This document shows positions 6,413-12,978 of a DNA stretch of 19,172 nucleotides, piece after piece (positions within the stretch are counted from its first letter, which is position 1; each line of letters opens with the position of its first letter). The DNA comes from an uncultured Bacillota bacterium (lineage in GTDB: Bacteria; Bacillota; UBA994; UBA5500), in NCBI GenBank assembly GCA_937874815.1, contig CALNBW010000198.1, positions 1-19,172 of the forward strand, in the 5' to 3' direction. Position numbers and translations under genes: made by a program. Below the pieces are notes generated by a model. The model had not been told where the DNA came from, did not search any database, and saw only the letters and a list, made by a program, of their open reading frames with translations.

Positions 6413-7939
6413 TCAACTCTCCTCGTTTAGCCACGCTCGGATTAGGAACGCGAAGTCGTCCGGCTTCTGTCTGGCGGTTCGCTCCAAGTGCTTGCGCAAA
6501 CGTTCTGTCTCGTCTTCTTGCGGCTCCAACAATTCCTCGACCTCTGGTTCAGCAGTAGCTGCCACTTGAGCCATCTGCAGCTCCTGCAGAAGCACCTGTT
6601 GCTTGCGGCTAGCCACAGCCCGGGCCACCAACAAGGCCGTAATACAGACCAAAACAGCGATGCCAATTTTCACAGCCCGCGAACTATACCAAGGCGCTGC
6701 CGCTACGGGTGGTGGAACCTCGCGGTCAACAAAATTCATCGTTTGCACTGAGACTACGTCGTCTCGATCGGCGTCATAGCCCACCGCTGCCTGCACCGCC
6801 GCCTGCACTTTGGCTGTGTCAACAACTGAATCCGATTCATTCACAATTACCGAAACAGATAGGCGCTTGATAGCCCCGGGAGCATAGGTGATCGTTTCCC
6901 GAATTTCATCTAGTTCATAAGCTATTGCCTTCTGCCGTTTTTCGGACGTGCTGCTGCTACTGCCACCAGCCGGCGATTGAGTTACCTCACCGGGGTTAGT
7001 GTCGGTCCCAGGAGGGGCACCCGCCGTGCCTTCGCCGCTATAGAAATCACTCATCTCTTCAATCTGGCGGACGAGGCCGTCCTCCCCTTCCCCAGGAGCC
7101 GCAAAATGCACGGACTGGGTGCTACGCTGGTTGAAATCTAGTTCGGCCACCACGCGCACCGCCACATTGTCGCCGCCGAAGATCTGACCAAGCAAGGTGT
7201 TGATACTTCTTTCCAGTTCCAGCTGCAGTGCCTGTTGCCGGCTCTGCTGCTCGGAGTAGCCAGTGCCGCCTTGCTCATCCCCAGAATTCAGCACCCGGCC
7301 ATCGGCGTCAATAACTGTGACATTTTCAGGTACCAAATTAGGCACCGCCCGGGAGACTAGATGCACAAGCCCTGCTACCTGCCCTGTGTCTAGGGTTTGG
7401 TTCGACTTAATCCAGACAGAGGCCGTTGCTTGGGTCTGCCGCTTCGGATCTAAGAAAACATTTTCCTTAGGTAGGGCCAGTTTTACTTCCGCATCTTGTA
7501 TGTAAGAGATCTTCTGCAGGGTAAGCGCCAATTGTTCTTCCAAAAGCAACTGCTGCTGCAGCGCCCGTTCACTTTCGGTCATGCTGAAGCTACTCTTATT
7601 AAACAAGTCATAGCCAACGCGGCCACTTCGCGGCAAGCCAGCTGCCGCGGCCTCCAGGCGGGCCTGGTCTGCCTGCTTGCGGGGCACAGCAATGGCGGTC
7701 CCGGCATTCTCTAGCCTGGTGTTGATCCGCTTTGCCTGCAACTCAGCTGTAACTGCTGCCGCATCCTCTAAAGTCAGGCCATGAAAGACAGTGACATAAT
7801 TTGGTCGGAAGGCGATATACAACAGCACAGCCATCACTAACAAGGAAATAGTAGCAATGACGATGACCCGCTGACGCCACTGGGGTGCCTGTTGCTTCCA
7901 CTTTTCGGTTAGGCCTGTAATTTGCACGGGTAAATTCAT
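6413..7939 (-). CDS. fliF: Flagellar MS-ring protein FliF
   Basis: FliF builds the MS ring in the cytoplasmic membrane, the base on which the rod and C ring assemble. The 508-residue protein has a first transmembrane helix at about 25-44, ring-building domains (YscJ/FliF-like, about 46-220, with GLPRSGRVGYDLF), a second ring domain, a Gly/Ser/Pro-rich loop at about 300-335, and a second transmembrane helix at about 421-442. The cytoplasmic tail is acidic and ends with PDDFAFLIRAWLNEE, the FliG-binding segment. The ATG at 7939 follows a GGGGTGG site. The length is normal for Firmicutes. Confidence 0.97.
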   Translation of the reverse strand: MNLPVQITGLTEKWKQQAPQWRQRVIVIATISLLVMAVLLYIAFRPNYVTVFHGLTLEDAAAVTAELQAKRINTRLENAGTAIAVPRKQADQARLEAAAAGLPRSGRVGYDLFNKSSFSMTESERALQQQLLLEEQLALTLQKISYIQDAEVKLALPKENVFLDPKRQTQATASVWIKSNQTLDTGQVAGLVHLVSRAVPNLVPENVTVIDADGRVLNSGDEQGGTGYSEQQSRQQALQLELERSINTLLGQIFGGDNVAVRVVAELDFNQRSTQSVHFAAPGEGEDGLVRQIEEMSDFYSGEGTAGAPPGTDTNPGEVTQSPAGGSSSSTSEKRQKAIAYELDEIRETITYAPGAIKRLSVSVIVNESDSVVDTAKVQAAVQAAVGYDADRDDVVSVQTMNFVDREVPPPVAAAPWYSSRAVKIGIAVLVCITALLVARAVASRKQQVLLQELQMAQVAATAEPEVEELLEPQEDETERLRKHLERTARQKPDDFAFLIRAWLNEES

Positions 7940-7976
7940 TTAGCCACCCCAATCCTGCCACACAGTGCACAGTAAA

Positions 7977-8270
7977 TCATACCTGCATGCGCATAATCTC
8001 TTGAAAAGCCTCTAGCAACTTGTTACGCACCTGCTGCAATAGCTGCCAGGACTGCGACGCCTTTTCGGCTGCTATCATCACAGCGGCCACGTCGTCAATC
8101 TCGCCCAGGGCGAGTTGTTTACTGAGATTATCCGCCAGCGTCTGTTGAGTGACTGCCTGATCCAAAAGTCCACTCAGCAAATGTCCAAAACCCACATCAC
8201 TGGTTTGGGTAGTAGTAGACCCTACCCCCCGGCCACTGGTTATTCCAATAGGTTGTATTTTTGTCAGCAT
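7977..8270 (-). CDS. fliE: Flagellar MS-ring/rod junction protein FliE
   Basis: FliE joins the MS ring to the proximal rod and is among the first substrates of the export gate. The 97-residue product shows the conserved C-terminal half of the family: LADNLSKQLALGEIDDVAAVMIAAEKAS and QLLQQVRNKLLEAFQEIMRMQV (residues about 45-97), where EAFQEIMRMQ is diagnostic. The N-terminal third is Gly/Thr-rich and variable. The ATG at 8270 begins two bases after the flgC stop and has an AGG-type binding site. A 37-base gap with no clear signal separates it from fliF. Confidence 0.95.
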   Translation of the reverse strand: MLTKIQPIGITSGRGVGSTTTQTSDVGFGHLLSGLLDQAVTQQTLADNLSKQLALGEIDDVAAVMIAAEKASQSWQLLQQVRNKLLEAFQEIMRMQV

Positions 8271-8272
8271 AA

Positions 8273-8704
8273 CTACCTGCCTATCTCGAGAGCCTTAGCT
8301 ATCATCGACTTGGTGGCATTCAGGGCGGTTACATTGGCCTCATAGGCACGGCTAGCGGAGATCATGTTGACCATCTCCCGCATGATATTGACGTTCGGCA
8401 TATGTACATAACCTTGCGCATCCGCGTAGGGGTGCTCTGGCTGATAGACTAGCTCGCCTGGGGTGACGTCATCCTCAGCGATAGCAACAACCCTAACCCC
8501 TTGCCCCATCTGAGCGGTAGAGCGTTTCAGAGCACTGGCGAAACTGTTATCCTGCTTCTCTGCAAAAATGGGATAACGCCGCTGAAAAGGCACCTGATCT
8601 GCCGGGCGCACCGTGGAAGCGTTAGCAATATTATCGGAGATGATATCCATACGCAGCCTCTGCGCACTCAATCCGGAAGCACTAATATCAAAAATACCTA
8701 GCAT
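8273..8704 (-). CDS. flgC: Flagellar basal-body rod protein FlgC
   Basis: FlgC is a proximal rod subunit exported through the type III gate. The 143-residue product begins with the rod/hook family motif FDISASGLSAQRLRMDIISDNIANAST (residues 4-30, with an NIANAST version of the ANxxT signature) and ends with the matching C-terminal helix, MREMVNMISASRAYEANVTALNATKSM. These two ends pair as a coiled coil in the assembled rod. The middle part carries YVHMPNVNI, seen in FlgC. The ATG at 8704 has a GGGAGG site and starts two bases after the flgB stop. Confidence 0.96.
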   Translation of the reverse strand: MLGIFDISASGLSAQRLRMDIISDNIANASTVRPADQVPFQRRYPIFAEKQDNSFASALKRSTAQMGQGVRVVAIAEDDVTPGELVYQPEHPYADAQGYVHMPNVNIMREMVNMISASRAYEANVTALNATKSMIAKALEIGR

Positions 8705-8706
8705 CG

Positions 8707-9048
8707 TTACCGCCTCCCTTCACTAATCAGATAACGCGTTGTGGCCATCTGTTTAATGAGACAATTAGCAACTGCGTTAAAGTAGGCCTCGGTCTCCGCC
8801 ACTAGTGCCATCTCTTGCTCTACATCCACGTTGTTCCCATCAAGGCGCAAACTTGTGCCAGACTGGCGATAGATGGAGTCTGCTAAGGGAGAACCCGGGT
8901 CCTGGCGCAAGGCGGCCTGCATGGCTACATCAAAACGCTTATAGCCGGGCGTATCTACGTTAGCAACGTTACTAGCCAATACCTTGTGACGCAAACTAGC
9001 CGCTGACAGAGCCCTTTCTAATAGTACGGATGTTGCTACCTCATTCAT
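8707..9048 (-). CDS. flgB: Flagellar basal-body rod protein FlgB
   Basis: FlgB is a proximal rod subunit, the first gene of the flagellar operon. From the ATG at 9048 the protein is 113 residues, at the short end for the family (about 130 in Bacillus). It has the N-terminal signature LLERALSAASLRHKVLASNVANVDTPGYK (about 9-37), of which NVANVDTPGYK is diagnostic, a QSGTSLRLDGNNVDVEQEMALVAET segment and a C-terminal helix with TRYLISEGRR. A GAGGGGG site ends ten bases upstream of the ATG, slightly far but acceptable. An in-frame upstream ATG at 9093 would add 15 residues with no family match and no binding site. Confidence 0.93.
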   Translation of the reverse strand: MNEVATSVLLERALSAASLRHKVLASNVANVDTPGYKRFDVAMQAALRQDPGSPLADSIYRQSGTSLRLDGNNVDVEQEMALVAETEAYFNAVANCLIKQMATTRYLISEGRR

Positions 9049-9139
9049 CGCATGCTTTCCCCCTCTTTTTTTGCCTAACGCAAGATAGACCATTATCGTA
9101 AAGATGGATGTGTTTACGACATGGCCAGATGAACAACAT
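9041..9139 (-). CDS. Possible 32-codon leader reading frame overlapping the flgB start
   Basis: An ATG at 9139, preceded by GGGG five bases upstream, opens a 32-codon frame that ends with TGA at 9041-9043, inside the flgB start (overlap of eight bases). The predicted peptide begins MLFIWPCRKH and ends KRGKACDE; it is basic and has three cysteines. It resembles nothing I recognise. If real it would couple translation into flgB. It may well be chance, and the candidate promoter at 9093-9116 lies inside it, which would exclude it from that transcript. Confidence 0.15.
   Translation of the reverse strand: MLFIWPCRKHIHLYDNGLSCVRQKKRGKACDE
9093..9116 (-). promoter_or_regulatory. Candidate SigD/FliA-type promoter for flgB (weak)
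   Basis: The minus strand carries TAAA at 9116-9113 and TACGATAA at 9100-9093, which matches six of eight positions of the GCCGATAA/T -10 element used by flagellar sigma factors. The spacer is 12 bases, about three shorter than the usual 15, so recognition is uncertain. The distance to the flgB ATG (about 45 bases) is suitable. Confidence 0.28.
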
Positions 9140-9247
9140 ATTTACCCCGCTATCCTGTTTCGACAAATGGTGCTAAATACCTTCTTTCTTCTCGGCGAAA
9201 TTGCTAAGGTTCCCCATCTATTTCACGGGAAAAATAAAAAGAAGTCG

Positions 9248-9291
9248 AAAAAAAAGAGCCTGGCTGCTAAATAGCAGTCGGCCCTCTTTTT
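9248..9291 (-). terminator. Rho-independent terminator after codY
   Basis: Downstream of the codY stop the minus strand forms a hairpin with arms containing GAGGG-CC and CTGCTA, a TTT-type loop, then AGCAG and GGCTC, followed by eight T. The two arms pair over about eleven positions with small internal mismatches. The opposite strand also ends in five T, so it may work in both directions. It separates the dprA-codY unit from the flagellar operon. Confidence 0.85.
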
Positions 9292-9306
9292 CATGTGCTC
9301 CATAGC

Positions 9307-10086
9307 CTACCTGTTACGTCTGAACACCTGGTCAATCAACTTATCGTTGAGGACCCGAATAAAGGTGCCCTTCATACCGAGGGAGCGAGATTCGATAACG
9401 CCAGCACTCTCTAGTTTGCGTAGGGCATTAACGATCACAGAACGGGTAATACCGGCTTGGTCGGCTACCTTGCTCGCCACCAAAAGCCCCTCTGTCTCGC
9501 CGCCTAACTCGCGCATAATATGCTCGATGGCTTCTAATTCAGAATAAGACAGAGCGTCGACAGCCATTTCCACAACGGCCCGCTCCCGGGCCTCGGCTTC
9601 GAGCTCGTCACTCTTGGCCCGCAAGATTTCCATGCCTAGAATCGCGGCACCAAATTCGGTTAGCGCCAGGTCGGCATCATCGAGAGGATTGTCAAAACGG
9701 GCGAGCAGTAACGTACCTAAACGTTGGCCACGGCCGATTACAGGAACAATGGTTGCCAGCTTGTCAGCAAACTCGCAAGGAGCGTTATCAAAAACGCAGG
9801 TATCAGATTCACGGCAGTTGATGATCGGAGCATCGGTAGCCATGAGCTGATTATTGTACTCGCTGGGGAAACGTCCGCTGCGTACGTAGCGGGACAGGAT
9901 GTCGCACTCGTAATCATCGCGTAGGGCGTAACCTAACAGCTTGCCGCGAGTGTTGAGGATATAGACGTTGGCGCTGAGGACATCAGAAAAGACTCGGGCT
10001 ACGTCTGTAAAGCGCACCGCTTCGCCAGCCGTTTGCTGCAGAATTCGCGTCAATTGCCTAGTGTTTTCCAGTAATTTAGAACTCAT
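9307..10086 (-). CDS. codY: GTP-sensing global transcriptional repressor CodY
   Basis: CodY senses branched-chain amino acids and GTP and represses stationary-phase, amino-acid uptake and often motility genes in Firmicutes. The 259-residue protein has the N-terminal GAF sensor domain (about 1-155, with GKLLGYALRDDYECD, RFPSEYNNQL and ATIVPVIGRGQRLGTLLLAR), a linker helix, and a C-terminal winged helix (about 185-250). The recognition segment AGITRSVIVNALRKLESAGV and following SRSLGMKGTFIRV are nearly identical to Bacillus CodY. Four cysteines lie in the sensor domain (61, 91, 97 and 104); Bacillus subtilis CodY as I recall it lacks them, while clostridial forms have some. The ATG at 10086 has a GGGGG site and starts 20 bases after hslU. 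A terminator follows immediately. Confidence 0.97.
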   Translation of the reverse strand: MSSKLLENTRQLTRILQQTAGEAVRFTDVARVFSDVLSANVYILNTRGKLLGYALRDDYECDILSRYVRSGRFPSEYNNQLMATDAPIINCRESDTCVFDNAPCEFADKLATIVPVIGRGQRLGTLLLARFDNPLDDADLALTEFGAAILGMEILRAKSDELEAEARERAVVEMAVDALSYSELEAIEHIMRELGGETEGLLVASKVADQAGITRSVIVNALRKLESAGVIESRSLGMKGTFIRVLNDKLIDQVFRRNR

Positions 10087-10106
10087 GTGATTGTACCCCC
10101 TTATAC

Positions 10107-11486
10107 TTACAAAATATATCGACTGAGATCCTCGTTCTGCAGAACATTTTGCAGGCGAGCCTGCACATATTCTGCATCAATGGAGATTTTATCACCCCCA
10201 TACGCTTGTGGATCAAAAGCGATCTCATCCATTACCCGCTCCAAAACGGTATGTAACCGCCGAGCGCCAATATCTTCAGCTGTGGAGTTGATGTGGTGAG
10301 CTATCCGCGCAATTTCACTTACAGCCTCAGCTGTAAACTCCAGCTCCACGCCCTCAGTTGCCATCAGATACTTGTACTGCGACAACAAGGCGTTTTCCGG
10401 CTCTACCAGTATTCTCTCCAAATCAGCTTCTGTCAAACTCTCAAGTTCTACCCGGATCGGGAAACGACCCTGCAGCTCCGGTATCAAGTCAGAAGGCTTG
10501 CTGACATGAAAAGCACCGGCCGCGATAAACAAGATATAATCGGTGCGCACCGGCCCATATCTAGTAGCTACAGTTGAACCCTCCACAATTGGCAAAATGT
10601 CTCGCTGCACACCTTCACGGGAGACATCGGGCCCCTGCTGGTATTTGCCGGCCACCTTGTCAATTTCATCGATGAAAATGATGCCCATCTGTTCGCTACG
10701 TTCAATGGCCAAGCGGGCAATCTCTTCCCCATCCAGCAGATTCTCCACTTCTTCCTGCACAAACAGACTGCGGGCCTGTTGGACTGTCACTCTCCGTCGC
10801 TTTTTTTGCTGCGGTAGGAGATTGCCTACCATCTCCTGCATGCCATTAGCCAAGTCCCCCATGCCTGTGTTCGTGAACATATCAAACATGGCCGTCTGGC
10901 GCTCGCTGACTTCAACCTCAATGAGTAGATCTTCCAACTCTCCCGCCAGCAAACGGCGTCGCAAATCTTCCTTTTGCGCCTTGCGCGAAGCGCTTGCCTC
11001 GGCGTTTTCCTGCGGCTCCGGCTCTTTCAACCCCAACCAGGTTTCAAAAGGGTGGGGTGCCGGTGCCTTCCCAGGCAACATAGCAGACAGAATTCTCTCT
11101 TCCGCCCTGGCCTCGGCTTGCTTAGTAACATCCCGCGTCTTTTCTTGCTTCACAGTGCGCACCGCGTTATCAACCAGATCGCGCACCATACTCTCCACGT
11201 CACGCCCCACATAGCCAACCTCGGTATACTTGGTGGCCTCAACCTTAACAAACGGTGCCTTAACGAGAGCAGCTAAACGGCGAGCCAGCTCAGTCTTACC
11301 TACCCCAGTGGGGCCGATCAGCATAATATTCTTAGGGCTAATCTCAGCCTGCTGCTCTGGAGGCAATTTGTAACGGCGAATCCGGGTGCGTAAAGCAATG
11401 GCCAGCGCCCTTTTGGCAGCAGCCTGTCCTACGATAAATCGGTCTAACTCTGCAACAACCTTGCGGGGCTCCAGCTCCCTCTCCAC
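10107..11486 (-). CDS. hslU: ATP-dependent protease ATPase subunit HslU (ClpY)
   Basis: HslU is the AAA+ unfoldase that feeds substrates to the HslV peptidase. The 459-residue product has Walker A GPTGVGKT (58-65), the GYVGRD pore loop (91-96), an insertion (I) domain of about 110-240 that is Gln/Glu/Arg-rich, Walker B IIFIDEIDK (269-277), and a C-terminal domain with the sensor-2 region (EDIGARRLHTVLERVMDE). It ends in LSRYIL, the tail that docks into HslV. The start is a GTG at 11486, one base after the hslV stop, with GGAGG 12 bases upstream, so it is probably translated by coupling with hslV. Confidence 0.97.
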   Translation of the reverse strand: MERELEPRKVVAELDRFIVGQAAAKRALAIALRTRIRRYKLPPEQQAEISPKNIMLIGPTGVGKTELARRLAALVKAPFVKVEATKYTEVGYVGRDVESMVRDLVDNAVRTVKQEKTRDVTKQAEARAEERILSAMLPGKAPAPHPFETWLGLKEPEPQENAEASASRKAQKEDLRRRLLAGELEDLLIEVEVSERQTAMFDMFTNTGMGDLANGMQEMVGNLLPQQKKRRRVTVQQARSLFVQEEVENLLDGEEIARLAIERSEQMGIIFIDEIDKVAGKYQQGPDVSREGVQRDILPIVEGSTVATRYGPVRTDYILFIAAGAFHVSKPSDLIPELQGRFPIRVELESLTEADLERILVEPENALLSQYKYLMATEGVELEFTAEAVSEIARIAHHINSTAEDIGARRLHTVLERVMDEIAFDPQAYGGDKISIDAEYVQARLQNVLQNEDLSRYIL

Positions 11487-11487
11487 C

Positions 11488-12030
11488 TTAACTTTTCGCC
11501 TCCAATTTCTCTACGATAATTTCATGGTTCGTAAACACACAGATGTCGGCCGCAATGTGCAAGGCCTGCTCGGCAATTTGGCTTGCCGATAGATCAGAAG
11601 ACGCTACCAACGCGCGGGCGGCTGCCAAAGCAAAACCACCACCGGAACCAATGGCCACCACACCGTCATCAGGCTCAATCACTTCGCCAGAGCCAGATAC
11701 TAAGAAAATCTGCTTATGATCGGCTACCAACAGTTGAGCCTCCAGGCGTCTTAGCACTCGGTCGGTACGCCATTCCTTAGCGAGTTCGACAACTGCTCGG
11801 GCCAAATTACCCCGGTACTGTTCCAAGCTGCCTTCAAACTTATCAAAGAGAGCAAAAGCATCTGCGACTGACCCGGCGAAGCCAGCCAGCACTTGATCAT
11901 GATAGAGCCGCCGTACTTTACGAGCTTGTGCCTTGACAATGGTGCTATTACCCAAAGTAACCTGGCCATCCCCTGCCATGGCCACCTGGCCGCCACGACT
12001 GACAGCCACTATTGTTGTTGCTGAGAACAT
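11488..12030 (-). CDS. hslV: ATP-dependent protease peptidase subunit HslV (ClpQ)
   Basis: HslV is the threonine-protease core, two stacked hexamers, of the HslUV complex. The 180-residue product starts MFSATTIVAVSRGG, so removal of four residues would expose Thr5 as the catalytic N-terminal nucleophile. GDGQVTLG (about 21-28), AGFAGSVADAFALFDKFE and the GSGGGFALAAARAL glycine-rich segment are typical. The Bacillus CodW homologue has an N-terminal Ser instead, so this is the canonical Thr form. The ATG at 12030 follows AGGGGG by about seven bases and lies 11 bases after xerC. It is clustered with xerC, hslU and codY as in Bacillus (codV-codW-codX-codY). Confidence 0.97.
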   Translation of the reverse strand: MFSATTIVAVSRGGQVAMAGDGQVTLGNSTIVKAQARKVRRLYHDQVLAGFAGSVADAFALFDKFEGSLEQYRGNLARAVVELAKEWRTDRVLRRLEAQLLVADHKQIFLVSGSGEVIEPDDGVVAIGSGGGFALAAARALVASSDLSASQIAEQALHIAADICVFTNHEIIVEKLEAKS

Positions 12031-12041
12031 CGCTACACCCC

Positions 12042-12929
12042 CTAAGCCCGAGGATGGGACTCTTTATAAACTGTTTTTAACCGTTCCCGGGTAACATGAG
12101 TATACAGCTGCGTGGTAGAGACACTAGCATGCCCCAGTAGTTCCTGTACACTGCGCAAGTCGGCACCATTTTCCAACATGTGAGTGGCATATGAATGCCG
12201 CAGAGTATGAGGACTAACCTGATGACGTAACGCGGCCTGTTCCACATACTTGTCGACAAGGCGTCGTACACTACGGTCTGACAAGCGGCCGCCGGCTTTG
12301 TTTAGAAACAGAGCATTGCCATTAGCTTTGTCAGCCTTAACTAATAAAGGCCTGGCCTCTTTCACATAGCACTCAATCGCCAGGCAAGCTGGTTTCCCTA
12401 GGGGCACGATGCGTTCCTTGGACCCTTTACCTAGGACCCGCACATAGCCCTGCCGGAAATCAACATCATGCAGCGACATACCGACCAGCTCACCCACCCT
12501 AATACCAGCAGCATAGAGAGTTTCTAGAATCGCTCTATCGCGTTTGCCCAAGGTGCTGTCGTCAGGTGCCGCCAGCAAGCTGAGGCAGTCATCCAAGTAT
12601 AAAAAGTTGGGCAGCTGGCGCTTTTGCTTAGGGGTGCTTATCCTCTCTAAGGGATTGTGAGGGCAGTAGCCTTCTCGCACCAGAAAACGGAAGAAGGAAC
12701 GCAAAGCCGAGAGCTTCCTAGCTATACTAGATTTCGCATAGCCCGCTTGCTGCAAATAGGCTAAGAAACGCCGCAAATCCTGTTTGTCCACAGCGGTAGC
12801 TACTTGTACATCATCGCATAAAAACTCAATGAATTGCAATATGTCTCGTTGATAATTACTAAGCGTATGGGCTGATGCGTTTTTTTCTACTCGCAGCCAG
12901 CGCAGAAAGCTGTCAAGCTGTTCCTCCAT
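12042..12929 (-). CDS. xerC: Tyrosine recombinase XerC (CodV)
   Basis: XerC/CodV works with XerD (RipX) at the dif site to resolve chromosome dimers. The 295-residue product has the SAM-like N-terminal core-binding domain (about 1-85, with HTLSNYQRDILQFIEFL) and the catalytic domain with all six expected residues visible: Arg144 (AAGIRVGEL), Lys168 (GKGSKERIVPLG), His241 and Arg244 (SPHTLRHSYATH), His267 (LGHASVSTTQLYTH) and the nucleophile Tyr276. I chose the ATG at 12929 with a GGGGATG site; an in-frame TTG at 12947 is possible but unsupported. Position next to hslV identifies it as the codV orthologue rather than a transposon or phage integrase. No dif site is seen here. Confidence 0.95.
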   Translation of the reverse strand: MEEQLDSFLRWLRVEKNASAHTLSNYQRDILQFIEFLCDDVQVATAVDKQDLRRFLAYLQQAGYAKSSIARKLSALRSFFRFLVREGYCPHNPLERISTPKQKRQLPNFLYLDDCLSLLAAPDDSTLGKRDRAILETLYAAGIRVGELVGMSLHDVDFRQGYVRVLGKGSKERIVPLGKPACLAIECYVKEARPLLVKADKANGNALFLNKAGGRLSDRSVRRLVDKYVEQAALRHQVSPHTLRHSYATHMLENGADLRSVQELLGHASVSTTQLYTHVTRERLKTVYKESHPRA

Positions 12930-12947
12930 GAAAACATCCCCAATCAA

Positions 12948-12976
12948 ATATTAGCATAGGCTATAAACAACATCAA
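12948..12976 (-). promoter_or_regulatory. Possible internal promoter for xerC-hslVU-codY
   Basis: In the 49-base gap after trmFO the minus strand reads TTGATG (12976-12971), a 17-base spacer and TAATAT (12953-12948), with TGC before the -10 as an extended element. Each hexamer matches four of six consensus positions. An A6/T6 tract (12998-13009) lies about 22 bases upstream and could bend DNA. The predicted start would leave only about 13 bases before the xerC ATG, tight but with the G-rich site retained. This is a candidate only. Confidence 0.35.
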
Positions 12977-12978
12977 CA

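Larger units (their letters stand above)
9049..9306 (-). other. Control region between codY and the flagellar operon
   Basis: This 258-base stretch is the largest gap in the window. On the minus strand it begins with the codY terminator (9248-9291), continues through an A/T-rich segment (about 9220-9250) and a purine-rich stretch (about 9180-9190 region), and ends with the flgB ribosome binding site at 9059-9065. Because codY is terminated, a flagellar promoter should lie here. Candidates are a SigD/FliA-like pair at 9093-9116 and a weak SigA-like pair (TTGTCG with an AT-rich -10 sixteen to seventeen bases later) near 9140-9170. No clear CodY box is visible. Confidence 0.6.

Noticed and set aside
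9180..9245. CodY box in the codY-flgB gap
   Set aside because: Segments such as AATTTCGCCGAGAA and TTTTTCCCGTGAAAT share only fragments of the AATTTTCWGAAAATT motif with wrong spacing.
10543..11214. Plus-strand open frame of about 223 codons opposite hslU
   Set aside because: Composition is Ser/Cys/Arg-rich without domain pattern; it lies wholly opposite the well conserved HslU coding sequence.
12042..12929. Tyrosine recombinase as sign of an integrated mobile element
   Set aside because: The gene sits in the conserved codV position between trmFO and hslV, with no attachment repeats, excisionase or phage genes nearby.
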